Below, in pieces: positions 35,205 through 44,143 of a DNA stretch of 64,000 nt. How positions within the stretch are numbered: position 1 is the first letter of the stretch; each line of letters begins with the position of its first letter. Origin of the DNA: Armatimonadaceae bacterium (GTDB lineage: Bacteria > Armatimonadota > Armatimonadia > Armatimonadales > Armatimonadaceae); assembly GCA_030447685.1 (NCBI GenBank), contig JAUJOK010000020.1, positions 1 through 64,000 on the forward strand, given 5' to 3'. Both the position numbers and the translations under genes were made by a program. The notes under the pieces were generated by a model. The model was given only the letters and a program-made list of their open reading frames with translations, had not been told where the DNA came from and ran no database searches.

Positions 35205-35459
35205 TCAGGCGGCGGCCACATGCAGCAGAAGCGTGTCGCCGTCTTCCAATGACTCTGACAGATCGGCAGGCGCATCGTTGCGGCGCACGCGAACGATGCC
35301 GCGCAGTTCGCCCTCGCAGTTGAACAGGTGCAGGGACGGGAACGCGCGGGCGGCCAGCAGCAGCGCCTCGCGTACCGTCTTCTGCGCCGCCAATTCCGTT
35401 TCCGTTGCGCCGCCCGCCATCCGGCTCAGCTTCTCATCCAATTGAACTTTAATCGCCAT
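35205..35459 (-). CDS. MoaD/ThiS-like beta-grasp protein without C-terminal GG
   Basis: 84 residues with the ubiquitin-like order of strands: MAIKVQLDEKLSRMAGG, TVREALLLAARAFPSL, GIVRVRRNDAP, and LEDGDTLLLHVAAA. MoaD and ThiS sulfur carriers end in Gly-Gly; this protein ends in HVAAA, so it cannot form a thiocarboxylate unless processed. It lies 21 bases after hen1 and 59 bases before the hybrid kinase, on the same strand. Possibly a non-carrier beta-grasp protein that binds a partner. Confidence 0.75.
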   Translation of the reverse strand: MAIKVQLDEKLSRMAGGATETELAAQKTVREALLLAARAFPSLHLFNCEGELRGIVRVRRNDAPADLSESLEDGDTLLLHVAAA

Positions 35460-35480
35460 ATCCGTTTATCTCTTCCTTCC

Positions 35481-36947
35481 TCACCCTGTCTCTTCCTTCC
35501 TCGCAGCATGATTCTCCGGCGGAGCTGCCCGGTCAAAAATTGCCATCTGCGTGGGGGTGCCGCGTCCCTGCGTATCCTGATCGCCGATGCCGGAAAAGGT
35601 TGCGGCGTAGCCATGGGGCGCGGCAATACTTCCGGCCCATGTCTGAAACTGCTCACGCGTCCATTCGAAGCGGTGGTCGGGGTGGCGGAACCTGCCCGCC
35701 GGAAGCGCGGGCCAGACGCTGTTATAGTCGGCGTTGGGCGTGGTGATGATGACGCGGCGGGGCCGGGCGTGCTCGAACACGACGCGCACGAGTGACCGGA
35801 GGCGGGCGGCGTCCAGATGCTCGATGACCTCGGTGAGCAGGGCGGCGTCATAGCCCGTCAGACGCGCGTCCCGGTAAACGAGCGAGCCTTGAAACAGAGA
35901 AACCCGCGCCCGCTCGCGCTCGCCCATCCGCTCTAAATACAGACGCCGCGCCGCCCGCTCCAAAGCCATCGAGGACACATCCATGCCCGCGACATGCTCC
36001 AGGCCGGACACCTCCTTCAATAATGCCTCCATTGTTTTCCCTTCGCCGCAGCCCAGGTCAAGGACGCGGCGGGCAGGCGGGTCCAGGCCCCGCACTGCCT
36101 CTATGACGGCGGCTATGCGGCGCTCGTTCAGCCGGACCGGCGTTTCCAGTGTCTGCTCGGCGGCATCGCGCGGGGCGGCGTCGGCTCCTCCTCCTTCGTC
36201 GGCGTCCGGCATGCCTTCGATGTCGGCCAGGCGGGTCAGGGCGGCATCGGCCAGGCGGCGCTTGTAGCGCAGGTAGCGGCGCGCGATCAGGTCTTTTTCC
36301 GGGTGCGCGGGCAGCCACCCCTCGCCCCGGCGCACCAGCTTGTCCACTTCGTCCTCGCCGACGCCATAATGCTTGGCGTTGTCCAGAACCGGGATAAGCA
36401 CATACAGGTGGGTGAGCAGGTCGCGTACCGTCTGGCTGCCGGTCAGGGTGAGGGAATAGAGGTCGCTCCGGCCCCAGGCAGGGAAGCGGGTGTCCAGCGG
36501 CAGATGCGTGTTTTCGACCGTGTAGCCCAGCGGCTCCCAGATGCGGCGGATAAGCGGCTCGCCGCCGTCGCACGCCAGCGCGTGTAGCGTCGCCGACAGC
36601 GGCATCTTTTCGTTTACCCGGTCGGGACGTTCCCGGGATCGCCCGCCTAACGCCGTGCTGAAGACCTCGCCCATCGCGACAGACAGGAGCGAAGAGGGGG
36701 CGTAGGGACGGTCGGAAACATACTGCGCCAGCGTAGACGCGGCGGCGGCGCGGTTTCCGCGCACCAGCCCGATAGGGTCTATCTCCAACTGCAAAGCGGC
36801 GGTGCAGCGTTCCGGCGTCGCCTCAGGATAGAAGACACGAGCGATACCGAACGCCGTCGGCTTTTCAAACAGCGCAGCGGGATTTTTGTGCAGCAGGTAC
36901 CCCAGGTCGGCTGCGTTTTCGGCAGTACAGGTGATTGTCAGCAGCAT
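35481..36947 (-). CDS. hen1: 3'-terminal RNA ribose 2'-O-methyltransferase Hen1
   Basis: About 488 residues from ATG 36947. The N-terminal half is the Hen1-specific domain (MLLTITCTAENAADLGYLLH, ARVFYPEATPERCTAALQLE) that activates the ligase of Pnkp. The C-terminal half is a SAM methyltransferase with VLDLGCGEGKTMEALL and the Hen1 metal-binding set Glu373, Glu376, His377 (EVIEH) and His425 in HPDHRFEW. It methylates the 2'-OH of the broken RNA 3' end before ligation, protecting the repaired site. GATAAT ends 10 bases before the ATG, and no Shine-Dalgarno is seen. It opens a minus-strand run that ends with pnkp. Confidence 0.95.
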   Translation of the reverse strand: MLLTITCTAENAADLGYLLHKNPAALFEKPTAFGIARVFYPEATPERCTAALQLEIDPIGLVRGNRAAAASTLAQYVSDRPYAPSSLLSVAMGEVFSTALGGRSRERPDRVNEKMPLSATLHALACDGGEPLIRRIWEPLGYTVENTHLPLDTRFPAWGRSDLYSLTLTGSQTVRDLLTHLYVLIPVLDNAKHYGVGEDEVDKLVRRGEGWLPAHPEKDLIARRYLRYKRRLADAALTRLADIEGMPDADEGGGADAAPRDAAEQTLETPVRLNERRIAAVIEAVRGLDPPARRVLDLGCGEGKTMEALLKEVSGLEHVAGMDVSSMALERAARRLYLERMGERERARVSLFQGSLVYRDARLTGYDAALLTEVIEHLDAARLRSLVRVVFEHARPRRVIITTPNADYNSVWPALPAGRFRHPDHRFEWTREQFQTWAGSIAAPHGYAATFSGIGDQDTQGRGTPTQMAIFDRAAPPENHAARKEETG

Positions 36948-37071
36948 GAACTTGCGATTATCGATAGACGATGGGTCTTCTTGAGGATACCGGACGGGGG
37001 CGGGGCTTGGCAAGGGGCAAAAGCTGGGGTATGTTCAGAAATATGCCAGCGCCGCCCTTACAAGAGCCGTC

Positions 37072-37884
37072 GTGATTCCCGAACCGTCGTCTTCCGAGGA
37101 AGGGATAGACCGCGTTTCCCCGACGCAGCGACCCGTCGGGCGCGCGGTGATGCGGCAGCGATGGGCCGATCTGCTGTTTCTGCACTGGCCGGTCGCGCCC
37201 CAAACGCTTCAGCCGCTGCTGCCGCCGGGCCTGACCGTGGACACGTTCGGGGGCAGCGCCTATGTCGGGCTGGTACCCTTCACCATGACCGGGGTGCGTC
37301 CGGTCTGGGCACCGTCCGTGCGCTGGCTCTCCGATTTCCATGAGACCAACGTCCGCACGTATGTTCATGTGGAGGGGCGAAATCCCGGTGTCTGGTTTTT
37401 CAGTCTGGATGCCGCCAGCGCCATCGCCGTTCGTATCGCTCGCGCGGCGTGGAAATTGCCGTACCATTATGCGCGTATGTCCCTGACACGCGAAGAAGGA
37501 GACGGGCCGGAGCCGATTATCAGATATGCCTCCGAGCGGCTGTGGCCCGGCCCGCTGCCCGCCTCCTGCTCGGTTCGCTGCACACCGAGCGGTGTTGCGG
37601 CCCCGGCGGCGGCGGGAACGCGGGAGCATTTTCTGGCCGAGCGTTATATTCTGTACGCCGATGCGGGCGGGCGGCTGTTCAGCGGGCGTGTCCACCATCC
37701 GCCGTACCCGCTTCAAAGTGCGCAGGTGCATGATCTTGACGAGACGCTGGTTGCGGGAGCGGGCATCGCCCGCCCACCGGGAAAGCCCCCCTTAGCGCAC
37801 TATGCTTCCGAGGTTCGTGTCCGCGTCTTCCCGCTCCGACCCGTAAACATAAACAGGAAACATCTCCATGCCGCCACGACTTAA
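37072..37884 (+). CDS. DUF2071 (YqjF-like) protein
   Basis: 270 residues. The pattern RWADLLFLHWPVAPQTLQPLLPPGL near the N-terminus, then GSAYVGLVPFTMTGVRP, DFHETNVRTYV, PGVWFFSLDA and the late HPPYPLQSAQV segment is diagnostic of DUF2071, an acetoacetate-decarboxylase-like fold of unknown function. The start is GTG 37072. It is divergent from hen1 with a 124-base gap. The 3' end overlaps the start of the small membrane protein by 17 bases, so the two are co-translated. Confidence 0.85.
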   Translation: MIPEPSSSEEGIDRVSPTQRPVGRAVMRQRWADLLFLHWPVAPQTLQPLLPPGLTVDTFGGSAYVGLVPFTMTGVRPVWAPSVRWLSDFHETNVRTYVHVEGRNPGVWFFSLDAASAIAVRIARAAWKLPYHYARMSLTREEGDGPEPIIRYASERLWPGPLPASCSVRCTPSGVAAPAAAGTREHFLAERYILYADAGGRLFSGRVHHPPYPLQSAQVHDLDETLVAGAGIARPPGKPPLAHYASEVRVRVFPLRPVNINRKHLHAATT

Positions 37885-38293
37885 GATGACCCTTATCAGC
37901 TTTCATATCAGCGCCGTGCTTTACGTGCTGCTCGGCGTCGGTTACGGGTTTTTCTTCGCGCGTTTCCCGCAGGCGATGGAGCTTTCGCCGAGCTTCGGCC
38001 TGATGATGGGTGTCTCGGTCGGCGTGGTCTGCGTACTGCTGGCGGCGGGTATTGAGGTCGTGGTCGCGGGACTGAAGCAGAGGAAGTATTGGGCCTGGAT
38101 CACGGGGCTGGTGCTGTGCGCTCTGTTTATACCGAGCTGCTGGTTCACTGTGCCCGGAGGGCTGGCGCTCTGGGGGCTGCTCGACCCGGAAACGCGCGCC
38201 GCATTCGTCCCATCGCCTGGCGGCCCGTCTGCTGCGCCGCCGCCGCCGGGAAGGGAGTCGCACGGTCCGAGCAATCCGTGGGAAAAACGCTGA
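37868..38293 (+). CDS. Small four-helix membrane protein
   Basis: 141 residues with helices at about 8-28 (ISFHISAVLYVLLGVGYGFFF), 43-66 (LMMGVSVGVVCVLLAAGIEVV), 72-90 (YWAWITGLVLCALFIPSC) and a shorter one at about 92-104 (GLALWGLL). The C-terminus is Pro/Gly-rich and polar. It matches no family I know. It overlaps the DUF2071 gene by 17 bases, a sign of translational coupling. Confidence 0.75.
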   Translation: MPPRLKMTLISFHISAVLYVLLGVGYGFFFARFPQAMELSPSFGLMMGVSVGVVCVLLAAGIEVVVAGLKQRKYWAWITGLVLCALFIPSCWFTVPGGLALWGLLDPETRAAFVPSPGGPSAAPPPPGRESHGPSNPWEKR

Positions 38294-38323
38294 CCCCTTT
38301 CCCACGGAGCGTCGTCGTTCCGG

Positions 38324-38674
38324 CTACTTCTTTTCCAGCCCGATGCGGCCCTTGGGCGTATGGTCCCACAGGTCCAGCGAACGCGCGGCACGGGCGGTAT
38401 AGGAATCGCGGGTGCGCGCCAGCCGCCGGTCATCCTGCTCGGTGCGCTGGAACTGCAGCACGAGCGTGCGCCCGTCGGTGTCGGCCCCGGCGGCGGCGAG
38501 GCGGTCCTGCTCCACATTCCAGCGGCAGGCGGTATCGAGCGGTACATACATATAGATAAGGCCCATCGCCTCGTCGGCCACGGCAAACCGGTCGGGCGCG
38601 GCCACATCGGGGTAGCCTATCCACACAAGGCGCGGATCGTCCGCACCGGAAAGAAGCATCGGGTCTCGCATCAT
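38324..38674 (-). CDS. Hypothetical protein
   Basis: About 116 residues from ATG 38674 (an adjacent ATG at 38671 is possible). It reads DPRLVWIGYPDVAAPDRFAVADEAMGLIYMYVPLD, then a polar segment TDGRTLVLQFQRTEQDD, and ends Lys-rich. No signal peptide, membrane helix or motif. I do not recognise the family. It converges on the small membrane protein with only 30 bases between them. Confidence 0.6.
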   Translation of the reverse strand: MMRDPMLLSGADDPRLVWIGYPDVAAPDRFAVADEAMGLIYMYVPLDTACRWNVEQDRLAAAGADTDGRTLVLQFQRTEQDDRRLARTRDSYTARAARSLDLWDHTPKGRIGLEKK

Positions 38675-38797
38675 TATTTTCTGGCCTTGGATTCGGATCG
38701 TATCAGGATAACTATTTGTGCCGTGTCTGCCGCAGCATTTCACATGATTTTTGCGGGGCGCGCACGACTATTTATTGGACCTGGCAGGCAAACTCAG

Positions 38798-38826
38798 TTG
38801 ACAGTGGGGCGTCGGTGTAGTAGCAT
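38798..38826 (+). promoter_or_regulatory. Sigma-70 promoter of the desaturase-like gene
   Basis: TTGACA (38798-38803), a 17-base spacer and TAGCAT (38821-38826). The gene starts at 38890, so this mRNA has a leader of about 57 bases, unlike the leaderless genes in the window. Confidence 0.7.
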
Positions 38827-38889
38827 GAGCGGGGCGCGCGTCGCGCTGCGCTGCGCCATCTCCCCCTGAACAAAGGCAGATAACAAGTT

Positions 38890-39573
38890 ATGACTGCGAT
38901 GCTCGACCGGGCGACGGAGGACGCCCTGTTTGGTAAATACGCCGAGTTTTTCCGTGTCGCCGAGCGGGAACGGCGCTGGAACTTATGGAACGATGTGCCC
39001 TGGGAGGCGGCAAACTCGACGGCGAGCGAGACGCTGACCGAGGCCGTTCTGGAGGCGTACACCCACGAACTGTATCTGCCGGACTATGTCAGCGTCACGC
39101 TCCACGCACTGCGCTCCAGCCGGGGGCGGGCCTGGTTTGTAACGCGCTGGGCCTATGAAGAGGGCAAGCACCTGCTGGCGCTGACCGAATGGCTGCTGCG
39201 GACAGGCAAGCGCACGGATCAGGAGCTGGAAGAGTTTTCAGAAGGGCTTCTGGCCCGGACGGAATGGATGCCGACGATCTCCGACCCGGTGCCTTTGATG
39301 GTGCAGACACTGGCGCGGGAACGGGAAGAGATCAAGCGGTACCGGGCGCTCCGAGCGGCGGCGGAGGCGGAAGGGGACAGCGCGCTTACTCTGGTGTGCG
39401 ACCGGTTCCTGATCGATGAAGAGGCGCATTACGCCTTTGTGCGCGATGCGCTGCGCGTCATTCAGGAGCGCGAACCGGAACTGGTCGCCGAGGCGGTGCA
39501 GGGTATTGTTGCGGCGACCCCGGAGGGAGAAAAACTGGCTCCCTTATTGCGCGAAGAACTTGGAGTTTCGTAA
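38890..39573 (+). CDS. Ferritin-like acyl-ACP desaturase family protein
   Basis: 227 residues, all helical. The di-iron pattern is WAYEEGKHLLAL (Glu90/91, His94) and later FLIDEEAHYAFVRD (Glu177/178, His180). The soluble acyl-ACP desaturases have EENRH and DEKRH at these places, so the ligands match. It may introduce a double bond into acyl-ACP using O2 and ferredoxin, and its short length is typical of bacterial forms. ATG 38890 is 5 bases after a weak AAAGGCAGATAACAAG region. It has its own promoter. Confidence 0.8.
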   Translation: MTAMLDRATEDALFGKYAEFFRVAERERRWNLWNDVPWEAANSTASETLTEAVLEAYTHELYLPDYVSVTLHALRSSRGRAWFVTRWAYEEGKHLLALTEWLLRTGKRTDQELEEFSEGLLARTEWMPTISDPVPLMVQTLAREREEIKRYRALRAAAEAEGDSALTLVCDRFLIDEEAHYAFVRDALRVIQEREPELVAEAVQGIVAATPEGEKLAPLLREELGVS

Positions 39574-39655
39574 CCGCTCGCTGACCGGCAGGGTTCCTGC
39601 CGCCGCGATTACGGTATATAGGTATAAGCAACGAACGCGGGAAGAGGCGAGCAGG

Positions 39656-40375
39656 ATGGCTTCGGTGTGGGCGGTGGGGGATGTGCATGGGCAGTCGGCG
39701 ATGCTTGAGGCGCTGCTGGGGGCGCTGCCGCGCGGCGAGGACGATATTACCGTCTTTCTGGGCGATTACATAGACCGTGGACCAGATACGGCGGCGGTGG
39801 TGCGGCGCGTTCTGGCCGAGCACGACGCCGCCCCGGAGCGGACGGTGCTTCTGTGGGGCAACCACGAAGACCTGGCGGCGGAACACTTTAAGTTGCCGTT
39901 TCCTTCCGCACTGGAATACGATCCTTCCGACTGGTTTCGCAACGGCGGGATGAAAGCGATGGAATCGTTCGGTTTCCGAAAGCCGGAACTCTTCACCGCT
40001 CCCTGCCCGGATGAACTGCGGCGGCTGTTCGGGCTTCTGCGCCTGTTCTGGCGCTCGGAGGACCCGGCCCTGTCACCTTATATCTGGGTGCACGCCGGAA
40101 TTCCGCCGGGTCTGACGCCGGAAGAAGCGCCGCCGGAGACCCTGGTCTGGATTCGCGACCAGTTCCTGAACGCGCTTGACCCCTCCGGGCGGATCGTGAT
40201 CCATGGCCACACCCCCAGCGAGGGCGTCCGCTTGATGCCGGACAAGATCGGGATCGATACGGGCGCGGCTTATGGCGGGGTGCTCACGGCGCTGCAGCTC
40301 CCCGAGCGCCGTATCTTCCAGGCGGATAAGCGTGGCCGCGTGAGCACGTTCGACCTGCCTCCCCTTGATGATTAA
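39656..40375 (+). CDS. Calcineurin-like metallophosphoesterase (PrpA/PrpE-like)
   Basis: 239 residues. All catalytic motifs of the PPP/bis-tetraphosphatase group are present in order: VGDVHGQ, FLGDYIDRGPD, LWGNHED, WVHAGIPPG and VIHGHTP. It hydrolyses phosphoprotein or Ap4A-type substrates. ATG 39656 has GAGCAGG 1-6 bases upstream; the frame stays open upstream but into the desaturase gene, so I took the ATG immediately before the first catalytic strand. Confidence 0.92.
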   Translation: MASVWAVGDVHGQSAMLEALLGALPRGEDDITVFLGDYIDRGPDTAAVVRRVLAEHDAAPERTVLLWGNHEDLAAEHFKLPFPSALEYDPSDWFRNGGMKAMESFGFRKPELFTAPCPDELRRLFGLLRLFWRSEDPALSPYIWVHAGIPPGLTPEEAPPETLVWIRDQFLNALDPSGRIVIHGHTPSEGVRLMPDKIGIDTGAAYGGVLTALQLPERRIFQADKRGRVSTFDLPPLDD

Positions 40376-40395
40376 AAAAGTCATCCACCCTCACG

Positions 40396-40401
40396 TACAA
40401 T
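40396..40401 (+). promoter_or_regulatory. -10 box of the M28 peptidase gene
   Basis: TACAAT ends 10 bases before ATG 40412. GGGTCC is the only purine-rich stretch between, so a leaderless or very short leader is likely. Confidence 0.5.
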
Positions 40402-40411
40402 AAAGGGTCCT

Positions 40412-42067
40412 ATGCGAAAAACAAGCTGGCTTGGCTTTCTGGTCATTCTTACGTTTGTCTGTCCGGCGGCGGCAAGCCAGGCGCAGCGGCAAAGCGGCAG
40501 GACTGTCCGGCTGTCGGCCCCGGCGCGAAAGGCGGCAGAGCGTATTACGGCGGCGCAGTTGCGCGATTATCTTGGGTTTATCGCCTCGGATGAGCTGGAG
40601 GGGCGTGATACGCCCTCGCGCGGCCTGGATACGGCGGCCAAATACCTGGCATCCCATCTGTCCCGCTGGGGACTGAAACCGGCGGGCGACGGCAACTCCT
40701 ATTTTCAGCGTATCGCGCTGAGCCGGAAGAAGCTGGATGCCGTCCAGACGCGGGCGGAACTGAACGGGCAGGTCCTGCGTTATGGCGAGGACTTTCTGGC
40801 TGCGTCCGTTCCGGGAACGGCAAGCGGCCCACTGGTGTACGTCGGCCACGGGTGGGTGGTCAAGAGCAGGAATATCAATGCCTATGCGGGCGTCGATGTC
40901 AAAGACAAAATCCTGATCGTCTCCGGCGGGCGTCTGCCGAAGGGGCTGACCTTTGCCGACATTCGGAGCGGCAAAAAAGGTGAAGACTGGGACGACGCTT
41001 CCAGTTACGCCCTTCGCAACGGGGCCAAAGGGATTCTGCGTGTGCCCAATTTTCAGAATCTGGCGAATTGGGACCGCTCCCGTCGATCCGCCCAGGAATA
41101 CAGCGACGTGGTAATGGAGCGCTTTGAAACACCGGGCGCGGACGAGGTGCCCTCGCTCACTCTTTCGCCTGCCCTGTTCAGCACGCTGATGCGCGGGGAG
41201 CCGCAAAGCGCCGCCCGGCTTTATGAAAACGGGCTTACCGGGGAAGCGGGCGAAGCGTTCGCTCTGAATCCCGACAAGAGGTTCCAGTTTACCGTCGCGG
41301 TTTCGACCGATAAAACATCCACGCAGAATGTCGTCGCGGTGGTGGAGGGCAGCGACCCGCGCCTGAAAAACGAATATGTGGCTCTGGGCGCGCACTACGA
41401 TCATGTCGGGACAGGCACGCCGGTCAATGGGGACGCCATTTACAACGGGGCCGATGATGACGGTTCGGGCACGGTGGCGCTGCTGGCGATGGCCGAAAGC
41501 TTTGCGCGGGGGCCGCGTCCCAAGCGGTCCATCCTTTTCGTGTGGCATTGCGGCGAAGAGCTGGGTCTCTGGGGGTCGCGCTATTTTACGCGCTTTCCGA
41601 CGGTGCCGCTGAATGGGATAATCACCCAGCTAAACATCGACATGATCGGACGCAGCAAAAGGCCCGGCGATACGCGTCCGCGAAACCGCTCGCTTTCCGG
41701 CCCCAACGAAGTGTATGTGATCGGCTCGAAAATGATGAGCACGGAACTGGGCGCGCTCAGCGAGCGTGTCAACCGCTCCTATCTGAATCTTGGCTTCAAT
41801 TATGCCTATGATGACCCCAACGACCCGAACCGCTTTTTTTTCCGAAGTGACCATTACAGCTACGCGCAAAAAGGCATTCCGATCATCTTCTATTTCGATG
41901 GCGTCCATGAGGATTACCACCGCGTCACCGATTCTGCCGAGAAGATAGATTATCAGAAGATGGAGAAGGTGACGCGCACGATTTTCCTGACGGCCTGGGA
42001 ACTGGCGAACGCATCCACGCGCCCGCGCATCGACAAGCCGCTGCCGCCGGAGCGGAGCGGGGGATAG
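40412..42067 (+). CDS. Secreted M28 family metallopeptidase
   Basis: 551 residues. Signal peptide at 1-24 (WLGFLVILTFVCPAAA). A protease-associated (PA) domain at about 125-270 precedes the catalytic domain. The zinc ligands are His328 (GAHYDHVG), Asp348 (NGADDDGSG), Glu382/Glu383 (CGEELGL), the Asp in LNIDMIGR, and the His in HEDYHRVTD. These are exopeptidases or aminopeptidases that act on peptides outside the cytoplasm. A TACAAT box lies just before the start, and the gene is followed by the converging histone-deacetylase-like gene. Confidence 0.94.
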   Translation: MRKTSWLGFLVILTFVCPAAASQAQRQSGRTVRLSAPARKAAERITAAQLRDYLGFIASDELEGRDTPSRGLDTAAKYLASHLSRWGLKPAGDGNSYFQRIALSRKKLDAVQTRAELNGQVLRYGEDFLAASVPGTASGPLVYVGHGWVVKSRNINAYAGVDVKDKILIVSGGRLPKGLTFADIRSGKKGEDWDDASSYALRNGAKGILRVPNFQNLANWDRSRRSAQEYSDVVMERFETPGADEVPSLTLSPALFSTLMRGEPQSAARLYENGLTGEAGEAFALNPDKRFQFTVAVSTDKTSTQNVVAVVEGSDPRLKNEYVALGAHYDHVGTGTPVNGDAIYNGADDDGSGTVALLAMAESFARGPRPKRSILFVWHCGEELGLWGSRYFTRFPTVPLNGIITQLNIDMIGRSKRPGDTRPRNRSLSGPNEVYVIGSKMMSTELGALSERVNRSYLNLGFNYAYDDPNDPNRFFFRSDHYSYAQKGIPIIFYFDGVHEDYHRVTDSAEKIDYQKMEKVTRTIFLTAWELANASTRPRIDKPLPPERSGG

Positions 42068-42075
42068 AGGGCCGT

Positions 42076-43199
42076 TCAGCGCAAGGCCGCGTGCAGTAAA
42101 GCTACCTGCTCCCGCGCGTAGGCCCTTGCTTCCCGGAGTACGGCGTCCTCCACCCGTGGCGTCGCTTCCGGGGCATCATGAAGGCGGGGTATGTTGTACA
42201 TCGCATCGTAGGCGGCGGGCACGGAATCGGGAAGCTGCGCCCCGGCGCACCGCGCCTGCACCATCGTCCACAGCCGTGCCACCGTCCGCAGGTTATAGCC
42301 CCCGCCGCCCGTCACCACCACCGGCTTGCTCGCGCCCAGCGCCAGCAGCTTATCTATTGCCGCCATCCAGCCCTGTGATGTCAGCATCAGGTGGGCCAGC
42401 GGGTCGTCCCAATGGGCATCCGCTCCCAACTGCACTACCAGCGCGTCCGGAGCAAACCGCTCCAGCGCCTCCGGCACCACGGCATCGAACGCTTCGTGCC
42501 AGATTTCGTCGGTGGTGTAGGGGTAAAAGGGAACATTGATCGAGGTTCCGGCGGCGTCGCCCTCGCCTGTCTCGTCGGGGAAGCCGGTGCCGGGGAAAAG
42601 ATAGCGCCCCGATTCGTGCAGTGAAATCGTCATCACACGCGGGTCGTCATAAAAAAGCGCCTGAACCCCGTCCCCGTGGTGGACATCAATGTCGATATAG
42701 GCCACCCTGTCCACGGTCCGCAGAAGCTCGTAAATGCCCATCGCCAGATCGTTAAAGGTGCAGAACCCGGCGGCGCGGTTCGCCATCGCGTGATGCAGTC
42801 CGCCCGCCACATTGAAAGCCGTATCGTATTCACCGGACAGCACCAGGCGCGCTGCATCCATCGTGCCCCCGCTGTATAGCGCGGATGCCTCGTACATTCC
42901 CTCGAAGGCGGGCGTATCGCTCGGCCCCAGGCCGTAGCGGGCAAGATAGAGGGTCTGCTGCGCTCGCCGCTTCCCACGCGCTTCACCGCCTCCACGAAAT
43001 CCGGCGTGTGTACCTGAAGTATCTCCTCTTCGGTGGCCGCCGTCGGGGTTATCCAGTCCACCGGCCCGTCCGGCGCGAACATCCCATACACGCCCAGCAG
43101 GCGGTGGACCATCTGAAGACGCTTCTGCTGGAGCGGGTGGGAATCGCTCAGCTTATACGTCAGGAAATCATCGGTGTAGAGGAACGCGGTGCGCGGCAT
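42076..43199 (-). pseudogene. Histone deacetylase/AcuC-like gene with a frameshift
   Basis: The N-terminal frame (ATG 43199, RTAFLYTDDFLTYKL, LLGVYGMFAPDGPV) runs to about 42970. The rest is in the next frame: TLYLARYGLGPSDTPAFEGM, then HHAMANRAAGFCTFND, VAYIDIDVHHGDGVQALFYDD and GADAHWDDPLAHL. Together they form the whole class I HDAC/AcuC fold with intact Zn ligands (Asp and His in DIDVHHGD, Asp in GADAHWDD). One small indel at about 42950-42975 separates the halves. Such proteins deacetylate acetyl-CoA synthetase or polyamines. Either a real pseudogene or a consensus error; two more genes just beside it have the same defect. Confidence 0.85.
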
Positions 43200-43221
43200 A
43201 ACATCAAAGCCTTTCGGCGAT

Positions 43222-43227
43222 ATTGTA
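43222..43227 (-). promoter_or_regulatory. -10 box of the deacetylase-like gene
   Basis: TACAAT on the minus strand, 22 bases before the ATG at 43199. GAAAGG lies between as ribosome site. Confidence 0.45.
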
Positions 43228-43250
43228 CCCATAGGGAGGGAACGGCGCGG

Positions 43251-43996
43251 TTACGGCAGCTCACGGACACGGATGTTCTTGAATTCGATGGGGAGCCTTC
43301 CGATTCCAGGCACAGATACCCCGTTCGCGGTTCCGCGCCGTCTCCGCCGGAAACTTCCTCCCCCGTTCACCCAGAGCCGGATTTCGCCATTGATGCCCCG
43401 AATGTAATAGTGGTTCCATGCGCCGACCCCTTTGCTGAGCCGCTGCTTCCGGGGAAAGCTGCGCGATCCGTTGGGCGAGATCGGGGGAAAGGGCTTCATC
43501 TTCGAGACGCCCACGGGGAAGACATCGCCGTGCGTGGTGAACCAGTCGGCCTTTTTCCCGGTCTGCTTCTCATACTGCGCGGTATAGCCGTGGTCAAGCA
43601 CCTGCACTTCGATTCCGTGCGGCAATGCGCCGGGCTTCAACTCCTGAGCGATTCTTCCGGTACCCACACGAAGACGCCGGAATTACCGGCAGGACGCAGA
43701 TGCCGCCACTGCACGACCATCTCAAAATTGGTAAATGTCTGCCGGGTGCGAATAACGCCGACCGGCTGGCCGGTGCAGCTTAGAATCTCGTTTTTCCATG
43801 TCCAGGTGTCCGGGCGGCAGTTTACATTGACGAAATCCTTCTCGCCCAGGGCTTTCCAGCCTGCACCGGTGCCGTCCACGAAAGCCCTCGGCAGGTGGGC
43901 CGCAGGTTCTTCGGCAAGTCCGGCCCGCAAGCAAAGCGCAAGCATCATCGTAAGCCCGACAAAGATCGCGGTTCGCACGAAGAAGGTTTGGTTCAT
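43251..43996 (-). pseudogene. Secreted DUF1080 (3-keto-glucoside hydrolase-like) gene with frameshifts
   Basis: ATG 43996 opens a signal peptide (TFFVRTAIFVGLTMMLALCL), then GWKALGEKDFVNVNC, WTWKNEILSCTGQPVGVI and FEMVVQWRHLRPAGNSGVFVW. At about 43650 the frame shifts, and the continuation reads ELKPGALPHGIEVQVLDHGY and GAWNHYYIRGINGEIRLWVNG. A further G insertion at about 43359-43365 and a compensating loss near 43290 garble the stretch before IEFKNIRVREL, the family's last strand. DUF1080 is a lectin-like/glycoside hydrolase fold. All three indels lie in homopolymer runs. Confidence 0.8.
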
Positions 43997-44027
43997 GTTG
44001 GACTCATTCTTCCTGCCGCTCGCATGG

Positions 44028-44083
44028 GTCAAAAGCGACGCTTGAAGGCGGTGACGGTCATGGCGGCGGCGCAATGGAGAAAC
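44028..44083 (-). repeat. Leftover copy of the DUF2227 3' end
   Basis: 56 bases that match 44750-44805 with three mismatches. On the minus strand they encode HCAAAMTVTAFKRRF and stop, the tail of the DUF2227 gene. No start or body is present, so it is a fragment. It and the intact tail bracket the nucleotidyltransferase gene. Confidence 0.85.
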
Positions 44084-44143
44084 ATCCCTGAACGACGCTT
44101 GCCTTTAGCCTTTCGGGGGTGTCAATCAGCATCTGTAAACGCT

